A stretch of DNA of 38,171 bases from a virus, in the IMG/VR virus record IMGVR_UViG_3300034404_000018, positions 1 to 38,171 of that record; one strand, written 5' to 3'. Each line of letters begins with the position of its first letter. Positions within the stretch are counted from its first letter, which is position 1. Shown here one piece after another: positions 6,776 to 14,259 of this stretch. A program made the position numbers and the translations under genes. Below the pieces are notes generated by a model. It ran no database searches. It saw only the letters and a list, made by a program, of their open reading frames with translations, and had not been told where the DNA came from.

Positions 6776-7527
6776 AGGGATACACCGAACAACCCTTTAC
6801 CCTTCCCCGCCCCCGCCTTAATTTCCTCCCGCATCTTCTTGATATCCACCACCCGCTTCTCGGAGATTATCCGCTTAGCGATCTCAAATCTCTCGGGGTC
6901 TATCTCTATCCCGACCCACTTCCGCCCGAATAACTCGGCGACCAGGGGGATTGAGCCGTAACCCGAGAACGGGTCTAAGATTAGGTCGCCGGGCTTCGTG
7001 AACACGTTGAGGAGGACTGCGGTCGTGAAGGTGGGCTTGAACTGTCGCTCCCTCGGGTTCTCCTCAACGATGGGGAGCTCGTCGGAGTGTATGATGTCCC
7101 TCCTCTTAAGGGCTACTCTAGGGCTCCCCTTGGCGAACACCATTATTATCGAGTAAGCCATCTGGGAGCCCAGCGGGTTCCTCGACAGGGTGAGGAAGTG
7201 GTCGAACAGGTACGGGATCATCCACTTGTATTCAAACCTCTGGGTTAGCGGGACAAGGTCGTATATCCTCTTCGGAGTGGAGTAGAAGACGAGCCACGAG
7301 TTGGGTTTCATCACCCTGTACAGCTCGTCCCTCACGTCAAGGAAGACACCGAGGTCGTCGTTCCCATCATATCCAACCCCCCAGGGTGGATCCGTGATAA
7401 CGTGATCCACGACCCTGCTCGGGAACCGCTTCAACACCTCCCTCGAGTCGCCTAAAATCAACACTCCGTTCCTCGCCTTGAAGTGCGGGTAGTCCTTGAG
7501 GATGCCTTCAAGCCACTCCAAGATCAC
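6772..7527 (-). CDS. Beta-class DNA N4-cytosine/N6-adenine methyltransferase
   Basis: A 251-residue SAM-dependent DNA methyltransferase. The catalytic motif IV DPPW (46-49) comes before the SAM-binding motif I DPFSGYGS (185-192), with WVGIEID (204-210) as motif II. This order defines the beta class. The region between (about 95-165) is short and would be the target recognition domain. DPPW is compatible with either N6-adenine or N4-cytosine methylation. No restriction endonuclease gene is nearby, so it is an orphan enzyme, probably protecting viral DNA from host restriction or marking replication and packaging sites. It starts at GTG 7527 with AGGTGA just upstream. Confidence 0.88.
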   Translation of the reverse strand: MILEWLEGILKDYPHFKARNGVLILGDSREVLKRFPSRVVDHVITDPPWGVGYDGNDDLGVFLDVRDELYRVMKPNSWLVFYSTPKRIYDLVPLTQRFEYKWMIPYLFDHFLTLSRNPLGSQMAYSIIMVFAKGSPRVALKRRDIIHSDELPIVEENPRERQFKPTFTTAVLLNVFTKPGDLILDPFSGYGSIPLVAELFGRKWVGIEIDPERFEIAKRIISEKRVVDIKKMREEIKAGAGKGKGLFGVSL

Positions 7528-7824
7528 TCACCTAGTGGCGCGGGACTGGTGAGGCGGGGAGTAGAGGGGTTCCCTCCGGGAGCGGAAAAGCGGTTCCCGG
7601 GAAGGCGGGGAGACGGGATGGGAGGGAGGGAGTGAGGCAACGGGGAGGCGTTGGGGCGACCCGGATACTCTCCCCCTATATGTATCCCCTCCCTCCTGTG
7701 TTCCCGTCCCCCGTCCCCGGGGTATTCTGATCTAGATACGTCTTGGAGTCGGGGTTTTTAAAGACCCGGGGGGTCGGGTTCCCAGGGGTGCGTCCGCGGG
7801 AGGGGTGTCACGGGGGCGAAAGGC
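7528..7824. other. Non-coding region between divergent methyltransferase and AAA+ genes
   Basis: About 300 bases of G-rich, low-complexity sequence with no convincing gene. It holds an AT patch CTATATGTAT at 7675-7684 and a plus-strand TATA-like TTTTTAAAG at 7755-7763. The latter is followed by ACCCGGGGGGTCGGG, which partly resembles the shared promoter motif further on, so it may be a degraded or second promoter. An open frame can be read from 7743, but it lies upstream of the real promoter at 7825 and is not supported. Confidence 0.5.
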
Positions 7825-7868
7825 TTTTAAACCCAACCCGCCATCTAGGGGGGTCTCGGTGGAAATCA
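7825..7868 (+). promoter_or_regulatory. Shared promoter/leader, copy 1 (AAA+ gene)
   Basis: TATA box TTTTAAA (7825-7831), a 10-base spacer, then CATCTAGGGGGGTCTCGG (7842-7859), then GGTGG and ATG 7869. The same arrangement with identical spacing precedes the VWA gene and the 28924-29469 gene. The expected transcription start (about 25 bases after the TATA centre) falls in GGGGTCTC, so CATCTAG would occupy the promoter-proximal element just upstream of or around the start. Confidence 0.75.
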
Positions 7869-9005
7869 ATGGAAAACAACCCGAAACCCCTGAACCCCGT
7901 GAGCCACGCTTCATTTTTTGGACTCGCCTCTAACCCGAAGCAGAACACCCCCGGGGGGTACGTCTGCCCTCTCTGCGGGGCGTCCTTCCCGACACTTCAG
8001 CATCTCATTAGTCATGCGATGACGCACAAGCGGAACTTCTCCGTCTCCTTCAACCCCCCGAGGATCACATTTGAGGGGGTCGGCGAGAATGCTCCTTCAG
8101 CCCCCGCCTCCCCCTCTCCCGCACCCGCCTCGAAGCCCAGTGAGAGGAGCGGGGGTCAAAGAGTGGAGAGCGTGATCTACGACGACTGGTCGGGTGCCCT
8201 CAAGGTATTGGAGACTGCCTACGACACCGGTCAGTTCGTCCTCATTATCGGCCCCAAGGGGACGGGGAAGACAACCCTCGTCAGGAAATTTGCGGAAATG
8301 ATTGGTAAGCCGCTCTATACAATCAACTTCAGCCTCAGGACGAAAGAGGGTCACCTGATAGGGAGCCAGGTATTGGAGAATGGGTCGACGAAATTCGCCA
8401 TGGGTATTATCCCGAAGTCGATGCAAGAAGGCGCAATATTGTATTTAGACGAACTCAATGCCGCGGAAGCAGATGTGTTGCTGAGGCTGGATGAGGCTCT
8501 AGATGATCGTCGCGAATTAAACATTAAGGAAGCCGGGGAACCGATAACAATCAAGGCGCATCCCGATTGGTTCGTTATTGCTACAATTAACCCGCTGAGC
8601 CACGCGGGGACCAAGGAGTTGCCTCCACAGCTATTGAGCAGGTTCCCAATACGGATCTACCTGGGCTATCCACCACCCGATATCGAGTTGAGGATCGTGG
8701 AGAAGCACGTGAGCCTGAGCGAGGAGGAAGAGGGGAAGGTGAGGAAGGCGATAATGCTGGCGAATAAACTGAGGGATCTAGCGAACACGGAGGAAATCTA
8801 TTACAGCCCCTCGATAAGGGAGACCATCGCCTTCGCTAAGCTCATCAAGCAGGGGATTCACGAGAGGGTCGCCGCGGAGCTAATCTTCGCGAATGCCTAC
8901 TGGCAGTGGGGGCAGGTCGCCTTCCAAAAGGTCGCCGACCTCATCACCAGCATATTCGGGAGCGGGAAGGATAGGGACGGCGGGAGCAGGGACGACGACC
9001 GCTAG
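7869..9005 (+). CDS. MoxR-type AAA+ ATPase with N-terminal C2H2 zinc finger
   Basis: A 378-residue protein. A zinc finger (C33, C36, H49, H53, C-x2-C-x12-H-x3-H) is followed by a disordered Pro/Ser/Ala linker (74-94). Then comes an AAA+ core: Walker A GPKGTGKT (128-135), Walker B ILYLDELNAA (190-199), sensor 1 ATIN (238-241) and arginine finger LLSRF (R258). The core matches the MoxR/CbbQ/NorQ group, whose members remodel targets together with a VWA partner, and the partner is the next gene. The zinc finger is an unusual addition and may bind DNA or an adaptor. ATG 7869 is chosen because the promoter and SD lie directly upstream; the frame is open further back but crosses the promoter. Confidence 0.9.
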   Translation: MENNPKPLNPVSHASFFGLASNPKQNTPGGYVCPLCGASFPTLQHLISHAMTHKRNFSVSFNPPRITFEGVGENAPSAPASPSPAPASKPSERSGGQRVESVIYDDWSGALKVLETAYDTGQFVLIIGPKGTGKTTLVRKFAEMIGKPLYTINFSLRTKEGHLIGSQVLENGSTKFAMGIIPKSMQEGAILYLDELNAAEADVLLRLDEALDDRRELNIKEAGEPITIKAHPDWFVIATINPLSHAGTKELPPQLLSRFPIRIYLGYPPPDIELRIVEKHVSLSEEEEGKVRKAIMLANKLRDLANTEEIYYSPSIRETIAFAKLIKQGIHERVAAELIFANAYWQWGQVAFQKVADLITSIFGSGKDRDGGSRDDDR

Positions 9006-9013
9006 CCGCAACC

Positions 9014-9060
9014 TTTTTAAACCCCGCCTGCCATCTAGGGGGGTCTCGGTGAAACCCCGA
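9014..9060 (+). promoter_or_regulatory. Shared promoter/leader, copy 2 (VWA gene)
   Basis: TTTTTAAA (9014-9021), a 10-base spacer, CATCTAGGGGGGTCTCGG (9032-9049, identical to copy 1), then GGTGA and ATG 9061. It fills the 55-base gap between the AAA+ and VWA genes, so the VWA gene has its own promoter despite being the natural operon partner. Confidence 0.75.
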
Positions 9061-10791
9061 ATGTCTAAGAAAAATAAAGCTCAAAAAACCGATTCTGCTC
9101 AATCCCTGTCCCTGTCCTTGAGTAAAGAGGCGCTTATCGAGATCGCCTCCTTCCTCACGAAGGCGTGGAGCGGGGAGGATGTTAGATTTGAAATAACAGT
9201 GACTGAAGTTCCTTATTCGATGAAATTCACGGACTACGCGAGGAACACCCCAGTCTACACGGTTAAAATGCCGGAGATCACGAAGTTTAAGGTGCGGGAT
9301 CCCCTCGCCCGCTACAGGGTGTGGAGGCAGGCGCTCTGGCACGAAAGCATGCATATCTTTGAGGGGTTCCCGGACTTAAGCTGGGTGGACAACGACTTAA
9401 TGAAGCTTGTCGCGAATGCTATTGAGGACTATCGGATTGAGACCCTGGGCGTCCTCACCTACCCGGGGATGAGGGAGGAGACGGAGTTCGCCCACGCCTT
9501 GGCTATCCACAGAGCCGATAAGACGTTCGAGGAATTCAAGGCGGCGGCACCCCGGGATAAGGCTCACGACGAAGCAGTGGTCGGGGCTTTTATCTACAGG
9601 ACTATTACCGGGAGGATCCCGAGGTCAATGATGTCAATGTTGGAAAAAAGCGAGATCGACGCTGTCACCAAAATCGCAGATGAGGCGAGGCGGGATATAA
9701 TGAGCGGTTCCCTGGAAAAAGCCACGAGGAAGGCTTACGAGGAGCTGATAAAGCTTCTCTCTAATCCCTCTTTCATCCCATCCGAGGTGACCCAGGGTCT
9801 CTCTAAAAGCCCCTTCACGACGGGGACGGGAACACAGGGGGCGAAGGATATCGAGGAGGCGGTGAAAGAGCACACGCGGGAGCTCAAGCTCAACGCGGAT
9901 CTAAGCAAACCGAGCGAGGAGGTCGAGAGGGAGTTCAAGACCCTAACCGAGGAGAGCAGGAGGCGGGAGATAGAGGAGAAGGCGGGGGTGGAGACGCGGG
10001 GTGGGATGGGGAAGGGGGAGAGGGCGAGTGATAAGGGTGCCGACTCCGATGTCGCCATCCCGATCCAGATCCCGAGGATGCTCGCGATCGACGACTCACC
10101 TCTATATGATCACGCCCTCATCATGAGGCTCAAGGATCAGCTGAGGAACATCAAGCGGGGCTTCTTCGAGGTCTATCGGGGTGCGGGCGACGAATTCGAC
10201 GCGGATGAATACGCGAGGGGCGGGAGGAAACCCTTCATTGATGAGGAGAGGGTGAGGATGGGCGGGTTGAAGGTAATGATAATATTAGACTTCAGCGGAT
10301 CGATCACGAGCCTCGAGGTCAAGTACAAGAAGGCGGTCGTCGCCCTGGCGGAAGCCTTGAACTTCATCAAGGCGAAGTTCGCGGTCTACGCGTTCTCCGA
10401 GGTGAGACCCTTGGTCACGGCGGTCTGGCAGATAAAGGGCTTCGGGGAGAAATGGGATAGGGGTAAGTCGAGGAGGCTGGCGCAGATATACCCTATGGGC
10501 GGGACACCCCTCGACGAGGTCTACATGAGGCTGAGGAGTGTCATAGGGGCGGAGAGACCCGATGTCGTGATAACCCTCACGGATGGGAGACCCGACGACC
10601 CCGAGGAGGCAATGAAAGTGATAAGCATTCTGAAGCGGGAGACGAGGATGGTCGCGGTCGCGATCGGCGACGACCCCGAGGACGCAAGTTACACGGCGAG
10701 GCTCCTCAACGAGCTGGGGTACCACAGGAGCATCGCGGTCAGCAACCTCTCCGAGTTGCCCCGCCGGATCCTCTGGCTCCTCAGCGGGTGA
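9061..10791 (+). CDS. VWA-domain protein with HExxH region, partner of the MoxR ATPase
   Basis: A 576-residue protein. The N-terminal part contains HESMH (94-98) and, 23 residues on, NAIEDYRIE (119-127). This resembles a zinc-metallopeptidase helix pair seen in some VWA partner proteins, but activity is uncertain. A charged linker (260-345) leads to a C-terminal VWA domain with an intact MIDAS: D410-F-S412-G-S414, T482 in GGTPLDE, and D508 in LTDGRPDD. It should bind a target through metal and be remodelled by the neighbouring MoxR ATPase, as in NorQ/NorD or CbbQ/CbbO pairs. ATG 9061 follows the promoter copy; GTG 9049 is in frame but falls in the promoter motif. The target (host machinery, virion or a rival virus) is unknown. 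Confidence 0.87.
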   Translation: MSKKNKAQKTDSAQSLSLSLSKEALIEIASFLTKAWSGEDVRFEITVTEVPYSMKFTDYARNTPVYTVKMPEITKFKVRDPLARYRVWRQALWHESMHIFEGFPDLSWVDNDLMKLVANAIEDYRIETLGVLTYPGMREETEFAHALAIHRADKTFEEFKAAAPRDKAHDEAVVGAFIYRTITGRIPRSMMSMLEKSEIDAVTKIADEARRDIMSGSLEKATRKAYEELIKLLSNPSFIPSEVTQGLSKSPFTTGTGTQGAKDIEEAVKEHTRELKLNADLSKPSEEVEREFKTLTEESRRREIEEKAGVETRGGMGKGERASDKGADSDVAIPIQIPRMLAIDDSPLYDHALIMRLKDQLRNIKRGFFEVYRGAGDEFDADEYARGGRKPFIDEERVRMGGLKVMIILDFSGSITSLEVKYKKAVVALAEALNFIKAKFAVYAFSEVRPLVTAVWQIKGFGEKWDRGKSRRLAQIYPMGGTPLDEVYMRLRSVIGAERPDVVITLTDGRPDDPEEAMKVISILKRETRMVAVAIGDDPEDASYTARLLNELGYHRSIAVSNLSELPRRILWLLSG

Positions 10792-10825
10792 AGGGCGTGC
10801 CCTCAATTGGAAACACACTTTTATC

Positions 10826-10963
10826 GCGTGTGATCATGATGCCTCCCGCGGAAACAAATCAAAACCCTATGGAAATTACCGCGGAGACAGAGCCCAAAAA
10901 CACGGGGGGTTCCAGGGTGGTGCACGACCCAACCCAAAACACCCAGACGCATCATGGTCTGGA
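10826..10963 (+). repeat. Interspersed intergenic element, copy A
   Basis: A 138-base non-coding element. Modules in order: TCATGATG (10834-10841); CCCGCGGAAAC; CCTATGGAAATTACCGCGG (10866-10884); CAAAAACAC; a G-rich stretch; GACCCAACCCAAAAC; and CATCATGGT (10950-10958). The ends form a short terminal inverted repeat (ATCATGATG against ACCATGATG). Three diverged relatives exist at 18271, 28797 and 29546. It lies right after the VWA gene in a 289-base gap; the rest of the gap up to 11080 is GC-rich with no gene that I can see. Confidence 0.72.
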
Positions 10964-11080
10964 CGCACCAAATCAACGGGGTTCCCCGGCGGTAAAGTCG
11001 GTGGAGTGGTGCGCCCCGTCCCCGCTTCCCCCGCCCTCCTTTTCCGCCTCGCCCGGTAATCATGGTGGTGGTGGGCAGGC

Positions 11081-11395
11081 GTGAGGAAGAGGTATTATGA
11101 TATAGCAAGCCCGGAGAGCGCGTATCTCTACTCGGGGTACCTGGTCGAGGACGCCCTCAAGACCATCGCGTGGCTCAGCAAGGTGAGCGTCCACGAGTTC
11201 TTCGAGTCGATTAAGAGCTATGACTTAATCGATGAGGAAGAGGAGGGCGGGATCCACCGCTATGTTTTGAGCATTGAGTTCAAGGATGGGAGCCGGTGCG
11301 AGGCGGTGATATCCCTCTACGACGAGAACGAGCAGATCCTATACATCTACGAGGGCAGGGAGATAATGGAGACCCTCGACTGCGAATCCGCCTAG
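11081..11395 (+). CDS. Hypothetical acidic protein, 104 residues
   Basis: A small acidic alpha/beta protein. An N-terminal helical half (YLVEDALKTIAWLSKVSVHEFFESI) is followed by a strand-rich half (HRYVLSIEFKDGSRCEAVISLYDENEQILYIY). Its composition is typical of a real coding region, but no family is recognised. It starts at GTG 11081; no better start is visible. It is the third plus-strand gene after the ATPase and VWA genes, and is separated from them by repeat element A. It may belong to the same cassette, or may have its own unseen promoter. Confidence 0.62.
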   Translation: MRKRYYDIASPESAYLYSGYLVEDALKTIAWLSKVSVHEFFESIKSYDLIDEEEEGGIHRYVLSIEFKDGSRCEAVISLYDENEQILYIYEGREIMETLDCESA

Positions 11396-11633
11396 AAGCA
11401 ACCCACACACCCCTCTTTTTCCCCCCACACACACCACGCATCCCGCACACCACCCCAACCCAGGGATACACCCCAACCCAAGACAACAATAAACAACCCA
11501 GGGAAGCCGGAACAAGAATAAGCTAAGTAATCCGCTCCTTACCGCGTCTCTATCGCACCGCCGTCTAATACACGGGTCGCGTCCCCGTATTGAGGGGGCG
11601 GGGGCGCTTATTGTTTTTAAGGGATAGGGATTA
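11396..11633. other. Intergenic region between convergent genes, with T-rich terminator
   Basis: A C/A-rich, G-poor 238-base stretch between the plus-strand gene and the end of terminase. CCCCTCTTTTTCCCC just after the stop (about 11410-11424) is a plausible archaeal T-rich terminator. ACCCCAACCCA occurs twice (about 11453 and 11470). I see no gene here. Confidence 0.45.
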
Positions 11634-13034
11634 TCAGCTCCAGGGATCGGGGAGCCCGATTAACTCGGCTCTCTTAGCCCCGGCGAGCAGTCCCGACACC
11701 GCCATCGCAAGGGCGTCGGTGAGGTCGTCCCGCATCCCCTCGGTCTTCCCGATCCTATACCCGCCCGTCCTGGAGTCATAGACCGCCTTATACGAGGCGA
11801 ACTGGCGGATAAAGTAGTCGTCGTCGGGGAGGATAATCCTTTTCTCGTCTATCAGCTTCCGCACGAACTCGAAGACCGCCTCCCGCTTCACATCCCTGTA
11901 GGCTTCCCTCAGCTCCCCCGCGTAGTGATTCTTCAGGAAATCGTAGACCCCGGCGCCCAGCCCAACCGTATCCACGATAACCAGGTCGGGCTTGTGGTAA
12001 TTGAGCTTCTCCAGCGCCAGGGCGAAGGTCTCGTCCAATCCCTTCCGCCCCCAGCGGTAATAGTCGTGGATCGCAATGATCCCCGCGTCAAAAGTGAAAT
12101 CCCTCGGTGCACGGATGAACACTAGGGCGGTCTCGTCGTCCCCGTATCTCGCAATATCCAACCCCGCGTAAATGAGGTATTGACTCCTCAGCAGGGGGTT
12201 GGGCGGGTTGGATGTCTCGCTCTTCTCGCTCTTCTTGGTTTTCAGCACGCACTCCCTCACGGCTAGGGGGTTGAAGAACAAGCCCTCCTGCTCCGGGAGG
12301 AACTCCGCCATGAACCACCGCCTGAACTCCGCGTCGGTGAGGGTTTTCCTAAAGTATTCAACCAACTCCCGCTTCATCACCCCCGCTTTAACCGCGTCCT
12401 CCCACGTCCACCTGAACTTCATATACTCGTCGCTCGTCCACGCGTCATAGAGGAAGCCGACCCTATGAGGAGTCCCCAATAAGACTAGTAGGGGCTTCAT
12501 CTTGTTCCTCGGGCTAGCCAGCATCCTCAGGATCCTGGTCCTAATAACCTCGTCGGGGATGCTAGCCGTCTCGTCAATAATAAGGGTTGAAGCACCGAAG
12601 CCCAGCAACCCCTCCTCGCTCTTAGCCGTGAGCATCCTAAGGGTCGAGCCGTTCTGGAGGTGGATTATCTCCCGCGTGAAACCCTTACGCTTATCCACGA
12701 AGCTCAGAAGATAGGGGTTGTTGAAAAAGTAGTTCCGGACGAGCGAGAAGAGGATATTTGACTGCCTCATGGTCGGGGCGACGACCACCACGTCCTCGTT
12801 GGGGTATAGGATGGCGAGCAGGACGGCGAGCATCGACGTGGATGTTGTTTTACCCGTCCTCGTCGAGGCGACTAAAACGTATTTCCCCTTCCCCTCCCGC
12901 ATCAAGACCTTCCGCATGAATTCCTCCTGATAGAAGGTTGGGGTAACGCCGAAGAGGTTTTTACACACTACTTTAAGATTCCTCGCCACCTTCCCCGCTA
13001 GGCTCACTCCCGCCACCCGCCTCCGTGAGTTCAC
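11634..13034 (-). CDS. terL: Terminase large subunit
   Basis: A 466-residue DNA-packaging motor. The N-terminal ATPase has Walker A STRTGKT (57-63), Walker B LIIDE (D154, E155) and the coupling motif LLGTPH (185-190). The C-terminal RNase H-like nuclease has D293 in GLDIARYGDDE, D355 in VIVDTVGLG and D437 in MRDDLTDALA. All signature residues are present. It docks on the portal, pumps DNA into proheads and cuts the concatemer. The listed GTG start overlaps the TerS candidate by 62 bases; a GTG nearer 12968 is possible, so the first 20 or so residues are uncertain. It is isolated from the head genes by a plus-strand gene. Confidence 0.95.
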   Translation of the reverse strand: MNSRRRVAGVSLAGKVARNLKVVCKNLFGVTPTFYQEEFMRKVLMREGKGKYVLVASTRTGKTTSTSMLAVLLAILYPNEDVVVVAPTMRQSNILFSLVRNYFFNNPYLLSFVDKRKGFTREIIHLQNGSTLRMLTAKSEEGLLGFGASTLIIDETASIPDEVIRTRILRMLASPRNKMKPLLVLLGTPHRVGFLYDAWTSDEYMKFRWTWEDAVKAGVMKRELVEYFRKTLTDAEFRRWFMAEFLPEQEGLFFNPLAVRECVLKTKKSEKSETSNPPNPLLRSQYLIYAGLDIARYGDDETALVFIRAPRDFTFDAGIIAIHDYYRWGRKGLDETFALALEKLNYHKPDLVIVDTVGLGAGVYDFLKNHYAGELREAYRDVKREAVFEFVRKLIDEKRIILPDDDYFIRQFASYKAVYDSRTGGYRIGKTEGMRDDLTDALAMAVSGLLAGAKRAELIGLPDPWS

Positions 13035-13389
13035 TCAGGAACGCGTAGAGATCCTTCTCCCCGCTCTTATATTTGAAGGCGATTTCCACGAGTTTTGACG
13101 CGACCTCAACCATCTTATCCACCGAGGGGAGGGGGACGCCCTCCTTATCCTCCACGTTCCGCCCGAGCACGATCCTCTTTTTGACCTGCGTGTAAAGCCA
13201 CTTCAGCTCCTCCTCCCAGTCAATCCTACCCGACCCCCCGTCCCCACCCCCGTCCCCGTTCGCCCTCTCATTCTTCCCGGTGAGACCCAGCTCGCCCATG
13301 ACCAGGAGGTATTCCGCCTCGGTCACGGGTCTCCCCGCCGCCTGGGATAGGAAGGCGACCCCGTCGTCCCGGTCGAGACCCGCAAGCAC
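12973..13389 (-). CDS. terS: Candidate terminase small subunit, 5' end uncertain
   Basis: A 138-residue protein called mainly by its position directly upstream of and overlapping TerL. It has N-terminal helices (LAGLDRDDGVAFLSQAAGRP, TEAEYLLVMGELGL), a Gly/Asp linker and C-terminal helices (DKMVEVASKLVEIAFKYK) that could oligomerise. The frame stays open upstream of GTG 13389 with good coding character (ILAWLRGLGADERERVKSVL) but no start codon. An ATG at 13480 is in another frame and joins it if one base of the six-G run at 13444-13449 is skipped. So the true gene may reach 13480 by a +1 shift or a sequence error. No sequence match to a TerS family was recognised. Confidence 0.5.
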   Translation of the reverse strand: MLAGLDRDDGVAFLSQAAGRPVTEAEYLLVMGELGLTGKNERANGDGGGDGGSGRIDWEEELKWLYTQVKKRIVLGRNVEDKEGVPLPSVDKMVEVASKLVEIAFKYKSGEKDLYAFLSELTEAGGGSEPSGEGGEES

Positions 13390-13543
13390 GGATTTAACCC
13401 TCTCCCTCTCATCCGCCCCGAGACCCCTAAGCCATGCGAGGATGGGGGGCGTTTTCTTCTTCGCCGTCTTGAACCACCATTATTATGATTACGGGGGAGG
13501 GCGGGATAGAGGAGCGTAGACGCTTTTTGATTCGCATCCCGTA

Positions 13544-14143
13544 ATGATTAAACGGGTGGACTCATTGAGTGCGGAGGAATTAGAGAGTTGCCAGGAGGAA
13601 TTAGAGGCGTGCTTGGAGGAGGCGGAGGAAGCCAGGAGGAGGGCTCACGAGTGCTTGGATTACTACGACGACTTAGACATGCTCGTCAGGGCGTTAAAGG
13701 AGATCCCCGACAGGATCTACGACTACTTATCCGATAAATACGGGAACGTGGGGATAAGCGACATCGAGATCAGGGATGCCATCGAGGATATCCTGAGTGT
13801 CTACGGGGTGGATCCCGAGGGTAGGATGATAAAGAAAGAGGGGCGGGTCAGGAGGCACGTGAATGGAATCCGCAAGGATTGTTATAGCCAGCTAGAGGAG
13901 TGCCGGGAAGACATATCATATTACAGGAGCGAGGCGGAGTATTGCGAGGCGGTCACCGAGGAGAGGAATGAGCTAGCCGAGGAAATCGCCCGCGACCTCC
14001 CCTACCTATTAGCTGAAGAGATCGCGAGGTTAATCAACGAGAGCGACTCCCTGGTGAGCGTCTCGGATGAAGACATAGATGAGATAGCGGACTTCATAGA
14101 GGATGAGCTAGAGGAGCACTACTACTCGAAATTAGAGCATTGA
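13544..14143 (+). CDS. Acidic coiled-coil protein, 199 residues
   Basis: A highly charged, strongly acidic protein. An N-terminal coiled coil (EELESCQEELEACLEEAEEARRR) contains regularly spaced cysteines (C16, C23, C37). A second helical block (CYSQLEECREDISYYRSEAEYCEAV) also carries cysteines, and the C-terminus is very acidic. Cysteines at similar heptad positions could form disulfides, as is common in proteins of hyperthermophiles. No family is recognised. It stands alone on the plus strand between terminase and coat genes, with its own upstream AT patch CTTTTTGATT and a T8 terminator downstream, so it is probably a separately controlled gene. DNA mimicry is possible from the acidity but is only a guess. 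Confidence 0.68.
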   Translation: MIKRVDSLSAEELESCQEELEACLEEAEEARRRAHECLDYYDDLDMLVRALKEIPDRIYDYLSDKYGNVGISDIEIRDAIEDILSVYGVDPEGRMIKKEGRVRRHVNGIRKDCYSQLEECREDISYYRSEAEYCEAVTEERNELAEEIARDLPYLLAEEIARLINESDSLVSVSDEDIDEIADFIEDELEEHYYSKLEH

Positions 14144-14155
14144 AGATAAAGGCAA

Positions 14156-14180
14156 CGCTCTTTTTTTTCCGCTATTCTTT
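14156..14180 (+). terminator. T-rich terminator after the coiled-coil gene
   Basis: CTCTTTTTTTTCCG begins about 15 bases after the stop at 14143, and CTATTCTTTTCC follows. Runs of T alone are enough to stop archaeal RNA polymerase. A T-rich run for the opposite strand (CCTTTTTTCCC, near 14222-14232) sits just downstream of the coat-protein stop, fitting a convergent gene pair. Confidence 0.6.
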
Positions 14181-14259
14181 TCCTCGGGTTTAAATCTCAC
14201 GGGGAAGCGGGGAGAAAGCGGGAAAAAAGGTTGTTTTGGTTTAAGGGCTGGGGAACCGC

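Noticed and set aside
7743-7868. N-terminal extension of the AAA+ protein
   Set aside because: It crosses the TATA box and the shared promoter motif. ATG 7869 follows the SD and gives a protein starting just before the zinc finger.
8893-9060. 56-residue N-terminal extension of the VWA protein
   Set aside because: It overlaps the AAA+ gene in another frame and covers the VWA gene's own promoter.
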